DNA of 64,000 nt, from positions 1,984,001 through 2,048,000 of the forward strand of contig NZ_CP104562.2 of the NCBI RefSeq assembly GCF_025398155.2, written 5' to 3'. The position numbers and the translations under genes were made by a program. Positions 33,190-41,589 of this stretch are shown here, piece by piece (positions within the stretch are counted from its first letter, which is position 1; each line of letters starts with the position of its first letter). The DNA is from Roseateles amylovorans. Lineage in GTDB: Bacteria; Pseudomonadota; Gammaproteobacteria; Burkholderiales; Burkholderiaceae_C. The notes beneath the pieces are model-generated. The model made no database searches. It worked only from the letters and a program-made list of their open reading frames with translations, and was not told where the DNA came from.

Positions 33190-34812
33190 ATGACGATGAC
33201 AGCTGCAGTACGGACCGCCGCCCCGCAAGCGCCGGTGGTGATCGTGGGTGCCGGCCTGGCCGGGTTGACGGTGGCGCTGCATCTGGCCGACGAGGTGCCC
33301 GTCATCGTCCTGGCCAAGCGCGAGCTCAACGAGGCGGCGACCGCCTGGGCGCAGGGCGGCATCGTCGGCGTGCTGGGCAGCGACGACAGCATCGAGAGCC
33401 ATGTCCGCGACACGCAGGAAGCCGGCGCCGGACTGGTCGACGAGACCACCGCCCGCTTCATCGCCGAGCGCAGCGCGGACGCGGTCGGCTGGCTGGTGGC
33501 GCAGGGCGTGCCCTTCACCCCTGATGAGCGCGGACCGCTCGGCCTGCACCTGACCCGCGAAGGCGGCCATGCGGTGCGCCGCATCGCCCATGCGGCGGAC
33601 GCCACCGGCAAGGCGATCCACGATGCCCTGCTGGCCAAGGCGCAGGCGCATCCCAACATTGAATTGCGCCAGCGCTGGATGGCGCTGGACCTGATCACCT
33701 CGCGGCATGTGCAGCGGGACGAGCCGTCGCGCTGCTACGGCATCTATGCGCTCGACATGGATGGGCAACGGGTGGAGGCGATCGCCGCCAAGGCGGTGGT
33801 GATGGCCACCGGCGGCGCCGGCAAGGTCTATCGCTACACCACCAACCCGGACACCTCCACCGGCGACGGCATCGCCATGGCCTGGCGCGCGGGCTGCCGC
33901 ATTGCCAACATGGAATTCATCCAGTTCCATCCCACCTGCCTCTATCACCCGCAGGAACGCAGCTTCCTGATCACCGAGGCCCTGCGCGGCGAGGGCGGCC
34001 ATCTCAAGCTGCCCGACGGCACCCGCTTCATGGCCGCGCACGACGAACGCATGGAGCTTGCGCCGCGGGACGTCGTCGCCCGTGCCATCGACTTCGAGAT
34101 GAAGAAGCACGGCCTGGACCATGTCTGGCTGGACGCGACCCATCTTGGCGAGGCCTTCCTCAAGGAGCACTTCCCGACGGTGCATGCGCGCTGTCTGGCG
34201 CTGGGCATCGACATCGCCCGCCAGCCGATTCCGGTGGTGCCGGCGGTGCACTTCACCTGCGGCGGCGTGGTCTCCGACCTGAGCGGACAGGCCGATCTGC
34301 CCGGCCTGTATGCGGTCGGCGAGACGGCGTACTCCGGATTGCATGGCGCCAATCGTCTGGCCAGCAATTCGTTGCTGGAGTGCGTGGTGCTGGGCCGCAC
34401 CTGTGCCGACAACATCCTGGCGCAGTCGGTGCCGGACCGCGCCCCGCTGCCGGCCTGGGATGAGAGCCAGGTCGAGGATGCCGATGAGCAGGTGGTCATC
34501 GCCCACAACTGGGACGAGCTGCGCCTGTTGATGTGGAACTATGTCGGCATCGTGCGCACGACCAAGCGGTTGCAGCGGGCGCTGCATCGCATCGACCTGC
34601 TGCGCGCAGAGATCGACGACTACTACGCCAACTTCCGCGTCAGCCGCGACCTGCTGGAATTGCGCAACCTGGTCGACTGCGCGGAGCTGATCGTGCGTTC
34701 CGCCCTGCTGCGGCATGAGAGCCGCGGCTTGCACTACAGCCGCGACTATCCGCGCACGTTGCCCGCCAGTCTGCCGACGGTGCTGGTGCGCGACCGGGGT
34801 CGCGCAGGCTAA
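33190..34812 (+). CDS. nadB: L-aspartate oxidase
   Basis: NadB oxidises L-aspartate to iminoaspartate with FAD, the first step of de novo NAD synthesis. The dinucleotide motif is VVIVGAGLAGLTVALHLA. The active-site region ATAWAQGGIVGVL and the capping domain (FMAAHDERMELAPRDVVARAID) are clear, followed by GLYAVGETAYSGLHGANRLASNSLLECVV. Start codons at 33169, 33190 and 33196 are all in frame; 33190 is a compromise. Its partner nadA lies about 600 bases away on the opposite strand, with a ComFB-like gene between. Confidence 0.95.
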   Translation: MTMTAAVRTAAPQAPVVIVGAGLAGLTVALHLADEVPVIVLAKRELNEAATAWAQGGIVGVLGSDDSIESHVRDTQEAGAGLVDETTARFIAERSADAVGWLVAQGVPFTPDERGPLGLHLTREGGHAVRRIAHAADATGKAIHDALLAKAQAHPNIELRQRWMALDLITSRHVQRDEPSRCYGIYALDMDGQRVEAIAAKAVVMATGGAGKVYRYTTNPDTSTGDGIAMAWRAGCRIANMEFIQFHPTCLYHPQERSFLITEALRGEGGHLKLPDGTRFMAAHDERMELAPRDVVARAIDFEMKKHGLDHVWLDATHLGEAFLKEHFPTVHARCLALGIDIARQPIPVVPAVHFTCGGVVSDLSGQADLPGLYAVGETAYSGLHGANRLASNSLLECVVLGRTCADNILAQSVPDRAPLPAWDESQVEDADEQVVIAHNWDELRLLMWNYVGIVRTTKRLQRALHRIDLLRAEIDDYYANFRVSRDLLELRNLVDCAELIVRSALLRHESRGLHYSRDYPRTLPASLPTVLVRDRGRAG

Positions 34813-34851
34813 GCCGTAGCCGTAGCCCTAGTCTGAGACTGCGGTGGAGCG

Positions 34852-35136
34852 TCAGCGCTTTTGTCGCAGTTCGCTGCGTGAGACCACGAAGCGAAAGGCC
34901 GATTCCACGGCCTCCTTGACGGCGGCGTCGATGTCCTGGCGCTCGCGCTCGGTCAGGTAGAAGGAGTAATCGACCTGGTGCCGGATGTAGCGCGGTGGCA
35001 GCCGGTTCAGGGCCACGCAGGCCACATCGGCCATCAGCTCCGCGTCGGCCTGGATCGCCGGATAGCTCGGCGCCGTTTCCATGACGGCGGCAAACACTTC
35101 GCGTTCGTGGTGGTTGTAGAGCGAGGTGAAGTCCAT
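34852..35136 (-). CDS. ComFB-like small protein
   Basis: This 94-residue protein matches the late-competence ComFB family, with the motif MADVACVALNRLPPRYIRHQVDYSFYLTE in the middle and an N-terminal region MDFTSLYNHHEREVFAAVM. Recent work proposes that ComFB-type domains bind cyclic dinucleotides, which would fit the c-di-GMP features later in the window; that link is inference. No competence genes are near. It lies between the nadB and nadA stops, downstream of a terminator for nadA. Confidence 0.8.
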   Translation of the reverse strand: MDFTSLYNHHEREVFAAVMETAPSYPAIQADAELMADVACVALNRLPPRYIRHQVDYSFYLTERERQDIDAAVKEAVESAFRFVVSRSELRQKR

Positions 35137-35195
35137 GGCGTGTCTCGTCCTGCGGCAGGGCTTGGGATGCCCCGAGCATAGGCGGGCGGCGCCCC

Positions 35196-35234
35196 AAAAG
35201 GAAAGCCCCCGCGGACGCTCGTTCGGGCGGGGGC
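35196..35234 (-). terminator. Rho-independent terminator of nadA (minus strand)
   Basis: On the minus strand GCCCCCGC (35234-35227) pairs with GCGGGGGC (35212-35205) around a 14-base loop and is followed by TTTCCTTTT. It lies about 160 bases after the nadA stop and before the comFB-like gene start, so it should separate the two transcripts. Confidence 0.7.
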
Positions 35235-35395
35235 GTGGTCCGGAGCGGAGCCGCCAGGACGGTTTGGCGTCGATCGTAGCCGTGCCGGTTGCTCAGGGCG
35301 GACGAGTCGTCTCACCGCGCGAGCGCGCAACGGCGGGGCGGGGGGCTTGAGCGCCCACGCGAGCTGGACGGATCCAGTGGCGCGAGCAGGAGGTC

Positions 35396-36511
35396 TCAGG
35401 CCGCGCCCATGCCGGCCACGAGGCTGCCTGCAGCCTGGGCGGCTTGCCGGGCCTTCAACGCGGCGGTGAAGTCCAGCATGCGGGTGATGCAGGACAAGGC
35501 CTGGACCCGCACCGGTTCGGCCACCTGGATCTCGCCGTGACCGTGCTCCAGGCATTCGACGATGCCTTGCAGGCCATTCATGGCCATCCACGGGCAGTGG
35601 GCGCAGCTCTTGCAGGTGGCGCTGTTGCCGGCGGTGGGCGCCTCGATCAGCACCTTGCCGGGCGCGAGCTGGCGCATCGCATGCAGGATGCCCTTGTCGG
35701 TCGCGACCACGTATTCGCGCGCCTGGCCTTCGACCACGGCCTTGATCAGCGCTGAGGTCGACCCCACCACATCGGCCTGGGCGACCACAGCCGCCGGCGA
35801 TTCCGGATGCACCAGGATCATCGCGTCCGGATGCTGGGCCCGCAGCAGCTCCAGCTCCAGGCCCTTGAACTCGTCGTGGACGATGCAGGCACCGTTCCAC
35901 ATCAGCATGTCCGCGCCGGTCTGGTCCTGGATGTAGCGACCCAGGTGCTTGTCCGGCGCCCAGAGGATCTTCTCGCCGCGCGCCTTGAGATCGGACACGA
36001 TCTCCAGGGCGCAGGAGCTGGTGACCATCCAGTCGGCGCGCGCCTTCACGGCGGCGCTGGTGTTGGCATAGACCACCACGGTGCGATCCGGATGGGCATC
36101 GCAGAAGGCAGCGAAATCATCGGCCGGACAGCCCAGGTCCAGCGAGCAGGTGGCGTCCAGATCGGGCATCAGCACCCGTTTTTCCGGGCTGAGGATCTTG
36201 GCGGTTTCGCCCATGAAGCGCACGCCCGCCACCACCAGCGTCTGCGCTGCATGGTCACGGCCGAATCGCGCCATCTCCAGCGAGTCGGACACGATGCCGC
36301 CGGTGGCCTGGGCGAGATCCTGCAGATCGCCGTCGACGTAGTAGTGCGCCACCAGCGCGGCGCCGCGCGCCTTCAGCAGCTCGGCGGCGCGTTGCTTGAG
36401 CTCATCGCGCTGGCGGGTCGTCAGCGGGGCCGGCACCTTGGCCCAGGCATGGGCGGTGCATGTGGCGCCCTGCGCATCCTGGAGGGCGAAGTCGTACATC
36501 ACCTGATTCAT
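35396..36511 (-). CDS. nadA: Quinolinate synthase A
   Basis: NadA condenses iminoaspartate with dihydroxyacetone phosphate to quinolinate using a 4Fe-4S cluster. The 371-residue protein shows VAHYYVDGDLQDLAQATGG, GVRFMGETAKILSPEKRVLMPD and cysteines in DATCSLDLGCPAD, TSSCALEIVSD and CKSCAHCPWMAMNGL, three of which hold the cluster. The start MNQVMYDF at 36511 gives the family length; the upstream open frame opposes the AraC-type gene. It is tail-to-tail with nadB across the ComFB-like gene. nadC is not in the window. Confidence 0.96.
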   Translation of the reverse strand: MNQVMYDFALQDAQGATCTAHAWAKVPAPLTTRQRDELKQRAAELLKARGAALVAHYYVDGDLQDLAQATGGIVSDSLEMARFGRDHAAQTLVVAGVRFMGETAKILSPEKRVLMPDLDATCSLDLGCPADDFAAFCDAHPDRTVVVYANTSAAVKARADWMVTSSCALEIVSDLKARGEKILWAPDKHLGRYIQDQTGADMLMWNGACIVHDEFKGLELELLRAQHPDAMILVHPESPAAVVAQADVVGSTSALIKAVVEGQAREYVVATDKGILHAMRQLAPGKVLIEAPTAGNSATCKSCAHCPWMAMNGLQGIVECLEHGHGEIQVAEPVRVQALSCITRMLDFTAALKARQAAQAAGSLVAGMGAA

Positions 36512-36612
36512 GGGCGGGATTCTAGGCGTCGGGGCAAGGCATCGATGGCCGACGGGGCATCGGCGTCGAGATCCGGTGCGGAGACGACCGCCACCGGACC
36601 GCGGCCCCCCAT

Positions 36613-37623
36613 TCAGACCTGCTCGAAGAACCGGCTCGGCGGCATGCCCACGGTGCGGGTCACCATCGCGGAGAACGCGCTGGCGCTGGCATAGCCGAGT
36701 TCTGCCGCGATCAGGCCCATCGGCTTGCCGTGCGCGGCCAGCCGAAGGGCCTCCGCCAGCAGTGCCTGCTGGCGCCACTGGGCATAGGTGCTGCCCAGCT
36801 CCTGGCGGAACAGCCGCGACACGGTGCGTGCGCTGGCGCCCACCTGCGCCGCCCAGTCGTCCAGGCTGGCCTCGCGCTGCGGATCCGCCAGCACCGCTTC
36901 GCACAGCCGGCGCAGGCGCTTGTCGGTGGGCAGGTCCACGCCCAGGCGCAGGCTGCGGGCGCGGCGGATCTCGTCCAGGATCAGCCGCGCGATCCAGACC
37001 TCGCGGTCCGACACCGTGTCCTGCTGCTGGACCTCGTCCATGGCCAACTGCACCACCAGTTCGCGCAGCAAGGGCGAGACCTCCAACACCCGGTTGGCCT
37101 GCCACACCGCCTGGCCGCACGGCGGCTGATGCAGGTAGAGGGTGCGCAGCTCGCAGCGTTCCACCGCCGTCACCGCATGCACCACGCCCGCCGGGATCCA
37201 CACCGCGCGCGAGGGCGGCAGCAAGAAGGTGGCGCGCTCGGTGTTGACCCGCACCACGCCGCGCACCGAGAACACGAACTGGCCCCAGTCGTGGTGATGG
37301 GCCTGGATGTCCATGTGGCTGGCCATGCTGCGGGACTTGCCGCGCACCGGCCGGTGCTCGCTCGGTGCATAGCGCCGTGGATCCAGCGGCGGGACGCTGC
37401 TGCGAACAGGCGCGGGCGACGGGCTCGATGCGCGCCGGCCCGAAGGGCTGCCGTCAGACCACGAGGCGGCAGACGCACCCCGCTGGCCGCGTGATGTCGA
37501 GCTGGGTCGCGACCGCGGCACCGATGGCGGGGCTGCGGGGTGGTTCGGGGGACCGGTGACGTCGGTCGCGCCGCGCGCATCCGAGGCGTTCGGGGCGTTC
37601 GTCTCAGTGGCGGGCAGGCGCAT
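36613..37623 (-). CDS. AraC-family regulator with cupin-type sensor domain
   Basis: This 336-residue regulator has a Ser/Pro/Arg-rich N-terminal tail (~90 residues) that may be untranslated in reality. A cupin domain follows (HHHDWGQFVFSVRGVVRV, later VWIPAGVVHAVTA). The C-terminal AraC DNA-binding domain is SLDDWAAQVGASARTVSRLFRQELGSTYAQWRQQALLAEALR and LGYASASAFSAMVTRTVGMPPSRFF. It is divergent from an FSR-type MFS transporter, which is its likely target. A start near residue 100 (MASHMDIQAHHHDW) is an alternative. Confidence 0.88.
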   Translation of the reverse strand: MRLPATETNAPNASDARGATDVTGPPNHPAAPPSVPRSRPSSTSRGQRGASAASWSDGSPSGRRASSPSPAPVRSSVPPLDPRRYAPSEHRPVRGKSRSMASHMDIQAHHHDWGQFVFSVRGVVRVNTERATFLLPPSRAVWIPAGVVHAVTAVERCELRTLYLHQPPCGQAVWQANRVLEVSPLLRELVVQLAMDEVQQQDTVSDREVWIARLILDEIRRARSLRLGVDLPTDKRLRRLCEAVLADPQREASLDDWAAQVGASARTVSRLFRQELGSTYAQWRQQALLAEALRLAAHGKPMGLIAAELGYASASAFSAMVTRTVGMPPSRFFEQV

Positions 37624-37692
37624 GGCGGAAAATCGACAGAACTTGGCCGGCTATCGTAAACGCGACGCGGCCAGCCTGACAACATCACGGCC

Positions 37693-38919
37693 ATGAACAC
37701 CGCCACGCTGACCCTGAGCGCCGATCAGAGCGCCCGACGAGACATCCAGACCATCAGCCTGATCGGTCTGGCCCATGGCACGTCGCACTTCTTCCATATG
37801 CTGCTGCCGCCGCTGTTTCCCGTCTTCATGCGGGAGTTCGGCCTCAGCTACTCCGAATTGGGCCTGCTGGTCACCGTCTTCTTCGTGATCTCGGGCATCG
37901 GCCAGGCGCTGTCGGGCTTCCTGGTGGACCGTACCGGCGCTCGGCCGATCCTGTTCCTGGCGCTGGGCTGCTTCGTGCTGGCCTCGATCGCCGCCGGCAC
38001 CGCGCAGGGCTTCACCGGGCTGGCCCTGGCGGCAGCGCTCGCGGGACTGGGCAATTCGCCGTTCCATCCGGTGGACTTCACCATCCTCAACAAGCGGGTG
38101 TCGCAGGCACGGTTGGGCCATGCGTTCTCGGTGCATGGCATTTCCGGCAATCTGGGTTGGGCGCTGGCGCCGGTGTTGCTGATCTCGGTCCACCAGACCA
38201 CTGGCCATTGGCGCTATGCCTATGTCGCCACCGCGCTGTGGGCCGTGTGCGTGATGGCGCTGCTGGCATTCAAGCGCGATGCGATCGACGACCGCCAGGG
38301 CGCCTGGTCCCATGAGAAGGCCGGCGCGGCCGCCGCACCGGTGGATGAGCATCCGATGGCCTTCCTGAAACTGCCGTCGGTCTGGCTGTGCTTCTCGTTC
38401 TTCTTCTTCAGCACCGCCGCGCTGACGGCCATTCAGAGCTTTGCGTCGCCCGCGCTGTCGGCGATGTATGGGTTGAGTCTGGCCAGCACCGCCTTCGTGG
38501 TCACCGGCTACATGCTGGCGGGGGCGGCGGGCATGGTGCTGGGTGGGTTCCTGGTGGCGCGTTCCCAGAACCTGGAGCGCAACATCGCCGGCGCGATGAC
38601 CGCCGCCGCTGCGCTGCTGGCGTTGACCGCCACCGGCTGGCTGCCCGCCAGCCTCGCGCTGGTGGCGGCCGCGACGGCGGGCTTCGGCACCGGCCTGGCC
38701 GGGCCGTCGCGGGACATGCTGATCAAGCGCGCCGCCCCACCCGGCGCCACGGGGCGCGTCTACGGCACGGTGTACTCGGGCCTGGACACCGGCTTCGCGG
38801 TGGCCGCGCCGATCTTCGGTGCGCTGATGGACCGGCAGTGGACCTCCGGCGTGTTCTGGGGAGCGGCGCTTGCCCTGTTGCTGGGGATCGCGGCGGCGAG
38901 CGTGGTGCGCAAGGCCTGA
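37693..38919 (+). CDS. MFS efflux transporter, fosmidomycin-resistance (FSR) type
   Basis: This 408-residue inner-membrane protein has about 12 hydrophobic segments. The N-terminal block GLAHGTSHFFHMLLPPLFPVFMREFGLSY and the following FLVDRTGARPILF (MFS loop motif) match FSR-like transporters. The second half shows GVSRD-like GPSRDMLIKRAAP. Members export small drugs, but the substrate here is unknown. It is divergent from the AraC-family gene across 69 bases, a typical regulator/transporter pair. Confidence 0.88.
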   Translation: MNTATLTLSADQSARRDIQTISLIGLAHGTSHFFHMLLPPLFPVFMREFGLSYSELGLLVTVFFVISGIGQALSGFLVDRTGARPILFLALGCFVLASIAAGTAQGFTGLALAAALAGLGNSPFHPVDFTILNKRVSQARLGHAFSVHGISGNLGWALAPVLLISVHQTTGHWRYAYVATALWAVCVMALLAFKRDAIDDRQGAWSHEKAGAAAAPVDEHPMAFLKLPSVWLCFSFFFFSTAALTAIQSFASPALSAMYGLSLASTAFVVTGYMLAGAAGMVLGGFLVARSQNLERNIAGAMTAAAALLALTATGWLPASLALVAAATAGFGTGLAGPSRDMLIKRAAPPGATGRVYGTVYSGLDTGFAVAAPIFGALMDRQWTSGVFWGAALALLLGIAAASVVRKA

Positions 38920-39079
38920 GGACGGCGGCCGGTCGGGTGCGGACAGTCGGACTCCCTCCAATGGACGAGTCCCTGCTTCCCCTTCCTGCGGTGTGCATGT
39001 CGAGGGTGGGGCCCTAAGCTGAAGTCCATGTGCTGTCGACTGACAGGACATGGACGACACAGCAAAAGGAGCCCGGGTC

Positions 39080-40081
39080 ATGCCCGTCGATAACCCTCAC
39101 AGCCCGACCGATCCGGCACGCCGCAGCGCATTGGTTGCCGGTGCCGGTCTGGTGGGCGCGATCAGCCTGCCTTTCGGCGCCAGCGCAGCCACGGCCGCGC
39201 CCGCCAAAGCCCACACCCCCAGCAACTCGCACGATCATCACACCATGAACACCATCACCACCAAGGACGGCACCTCGATCTTCTTCAAGGATTGGGGCCC
39301 GAAGACCGCGCAACCGATCGTGTTCCACCACGGTTGGCCGCTGTCCAGCGACGACTGGGACGCTCAGATGCTGTTCTTCGTGCAGCGCGGTTTCCGCGTG
39401 GTGGCCCATGACCGCCGCGGCCATGGCCGCTCGGCCCAGGTCGCTGAAGGTCACGACATGGACCACTACGCCGCCGACGCCTTTGCCGTGGTGGAGCACC
39501 TGAACCTGAAGAACGCGGTGCACATCGGCCACTCCACCGGTGGCGGTGAAGTCGCCCGCTATGTGGCCAAGCACGGCCAGCCGTCGGGTCGTGTCGCCAA
39601 GGCGGTGCTGGTGTCGGCGGTGCCGCCGCTGATGCTCAAGACCGCCAGCAATCCCGAAGGCCTGCCGATGGAAGTGTTCGACGGCTTCCGCAAGGGCGTG
39701 GCCGACAACCGTGCCCAGATGTTCATGGATGTGCCGGCCGGCCCGTTCTACGGCTTCAACCGTCCGGGTGCCAAGACCCTGCCGGGTGTGGTGCAGAACT
39801 GGTGGCGCCAGGGCATGATGGGCAGCGCCAAGGCCCATTACGACGGCATCAAGGCCTTCTCCGAGACCGACCAGACCGAAGACCTGAAGGCCATCACCGT
39901 GCCCACGCTGGTGATGCATGGCGACGACGACCAGATCGTGCCGATCGCCGATTCCGCGCTCAAGGCCGTCAAGCTGCTGAAGAACGGCTCGCTGAAGGTC
40001 TACAAGGGTTACTCGCACGGCATGCTCACCGTCAATGCCGATGTGCTGAACCAGGACCTGCTGGCCTTCATCAAGGCCTGA
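39080..40081 (+). CDS. Haloperoxidase-type alpha/beta hydrolase with a Tat-like signal
   Basis: This 333-residue alpha/beta hydrolase resembles cofactor-free chloroperoxidases/esterases. The nucleophile elbow is HIGHSTGGGE (Ser152). The oxyanion region is FHHGWPLSSDDWD, the acid lies in MHGDDDQIVPI and the His in GYSHGM. The ATG at 39080 has AAAAGGAG upstream and adds an N-terminal RRSALVAGAGLVGAISLPFGASA, which looks like a Tat or Sec signal. Most relatives start where Met56 lies here (39245), so export is a distinguishing but unproven feature. Confidence 0.88.
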   Translation: MPVDNPHSPTDPARRSALVAGAGLVGAISLPFGASAATAAPAKAHTPSNSHDHHTMNTITTKDGTSIFFKDWGPKTAQPIVFHHGWPLSSDDWDAQMLFFVQRGFRVVAHDRRGHGRSAQVAEGHDMDHYAADAFAVVEHLNLKNAVHIGHSTGGGEVARYVAKHGQPSGRVAKAVLVSAVPPLMLKTASNPEGLPMEVFDGFRKGVADNRAQMFMDVPAGPFYGFNRPGAKTLPGVVQNWWRQGMMGSAKAHYDGIKAFSETDQTEDLKAITVPTLVMHGDDDQIVPIADSALKAVKLLKNGSLKVYKGYSHGMLTVNADVLNQDLLAFIKA

Positions 40082-40098
40082 TCCAGGCGGGTCCGTGT

Positions 40099-40121
40099 CC
40101 ACGGGGAGACTCACCCCGTGG
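40099..40121 (+). terminator. Hairpin after the hydrolase gene, terminator candidate
   Basis: CCACGGGG (40099-40106), loop AGACTCA, CCCCGTGG (40114-40121) form a perfect 8-bp stem 18 bases after the stop codon. No T-run follows. The rest of the 356-base spacer to the next gene holds GC-rich simple sequence and the repeat at 40368-40415. Confidence 0.5.
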
Positions 40122-40367
40122 AGATCTGGACTGCGGGCTGCCGGCGCGAGCGGGCGGCCCGTTGTGCTTTGTGGTGGCCGCAGCGCCGGTCGGCGACTGC
40201 TGTGGCACAGGCACGGGCACGCGCACGGGCAGGGCGCTCCCCCATTCACGCGGTTTCGACCGTACGATGCGACGCCCGCCCTCTGATTTCTTCAACACCC
40301 AGCGGATGGCTGGATGAGGCGCTGACGCATGGTCGCGTTTTGCGTTGGTGCGCTGAAACGTGACGCT

Positions 40368-40415
40368 TTGATGCGCTGCCACGTTGATGCGTTGCCGCAT
40401 TGATGCGCTGATCCA
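40368..40415. repeat. Three tandem copies of a 16-base unit
   Basis: TTGATGCGCTGCCACG, TTGATGCGTTGCCGCA and TTGATGCGCTGATCCA follow each other directly, with more degenerate relatives upstream. The array ends 22 bases before the start of the TAXI gene, so it lies in its leader or promoter. Confidence 0.7.
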
Positions 40416-40437
40416 CGGGGGCGATGCAGGAGCCCCC

Positions 40438-41409
40438 ATGAACCGTCTGATTCGCTTTCCCCTGAGCCGACGCCGCGTGCTGTTGACCGCCACCTCGATG
40501 TCGACGGTGGCGCTGGCACTGCCAAGCGCTGCGCGCGCGCAGGCGCCCACGGGCGACGCGGCCCCGCTGGTGTTGGCGACCTCCACACCCGGCGGCGGCT
40601 TTGCGCTGTATGGGGAGACGCTGGCGCGGCTGGTGAATGCCCATGCCGGGGGCGAACGCCTGCGTGCGCAGCCCACACGCGGCACGGAGGAGAACCTGCC
40701 GCTGCTGCGCGAAGGCAAGGTCGATGCCGCCCTCATCCAGGGCACCAGTGCCGGCGATGTGCTGCAAGCGGGCGCGTCGCAGCCCTTGCGCATCTTGTTG
40801 GCGATGTATCCCAGCCCCGGTCTGTTGGCGGTGCCGCGGGCGTCGTCGGCGCGTCGGCTGGAGGATCTGGTGGGTCAGCCGGTGGTGTTCGGCGTGCGCA
40901 GCAGCGGGCTGGTGACCCTGGCCCGGCAGGTACTGGGTGCGCTGGATCTGGACATCGACCGCGATTTCCAGGCGCTGTATGTGGACCGGGCGGCCGATTC
41001 GCCCAAGCTGGTGATCGACGGCAAGGCCCGCGGCCTGTGGGGCGCGGGCGAAGGGTGGCCCGGCTTTGTCCAACTGGCGCAGTCGCCGGGTGGGGCGCGC
41101 TTCCTGGCACCCTCGGCGCAACAGATTCCCCGCATCCTGGCCCGTTATCCGCTGCTCAAGCCGATGGAACTTCCCGCGGGCACCTATCCCGGCATCGACG
41201 CCACGCTGCCCACGGTGGGGTCGATGAACTTCATCCTGGTCCGCGAGGATCTCCCACTGGAACGCGCTCAACGGCTGCTCGCGGCGATCCAGGCGGTGGC
41301 CCCGGCATGGGCAGCGGCATTGCCGCAGGCCCGGTTCAGCACGCTGGAGACCACGCGGGCGAGTGCGCCGTCGGAGGACTTGCTGCATGCGGCGGTGCGG
41401 TCGCGGTGA
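40438..41409 (+). CDS. TAXI-type TRAP periplasmic binding protein (orphan)
   Basis: This 323-residue protein has a twin-arginine-like signal (SRRRVLLTATSMSTVALALPSAARAQA). It then shows the TAXI binding fold (TSTPGGGFALYGETLARLVNAH, VVFGVRSSGLVTLARQVL, LPTVGSMNFILVREDL). TAXI proteins deliver dicarboxylates, glutamate or similar acids to TRAP permeases. No TRAP membrane component is adjacent, so its partner is encoded elsewhere or it has a sensory role. An AGGAG lies 6 bases upstream of the ATG. Confidence 0.83.
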   Translation: MNRLIRFPLSRRRVLLTATSMSTVALALPSAARAQAPTGDAAPLVLATSTPGGGFALYGETLARLVNAHAGGERLRAQPTRGTEENLPLLREGKVDAALIQGTSAGDVLQAGASQPLRILLAMYPSPGLLAVPRASSARRLEDLVGQPVVFGVRSSGLVTLARQVLGALDLDIDRDFQALYVDRAADSPKLVIDGKARGLWGAGEGWPGFVQLAQSPGGARFLAPSAQQIPRILARYPLLKPMELPAGTYPGIDATLPTVGSMNFILVREDLPLERAQRLLAAIQAVAPAWAAALPQARFSTLETTRASAPSEDLLHAAVRSR

Positions 41410-41502
41410 GTGGTTCTGAGCGTCTCTGGGCGGCGTGAAGCCGACCTCGGCAGACCTCGGCTGGCCTCAGCGAACCTCGGTGGACCGAAGTCGCGTGACT
41501 GA

Positions 41503-41541
41503 TGAGAAAACGCCGGCGGGCCTCTCGGCACCACCGGCGTT
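41503..41541 (-). terminator. Rho-independent terminator of the S53 peptidase gene
   Basis: On the minus strand AACGCCGG (41541-41534) pairs with CCGGCGTT (41516-41509) and is followed by TTCTCA, making a short T-rich tail with the last stem bases (TTTTCTCA). It lies about 50 bases after the peptidase stop codon. Confidence 0.65.
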
Positions 41542-41589
41542 CGGGGACGGGGGCCGGCGCGCAGGCGCCAGCCGTCGGTCAATGGTCGA

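Noticed and set aside
35396..37201. N-terminal extension of nadA into the AraC-type gene
   Set aside because: The extension is low-complexity and antisense to a conserved regulator; the NadA fold starts at 36511.
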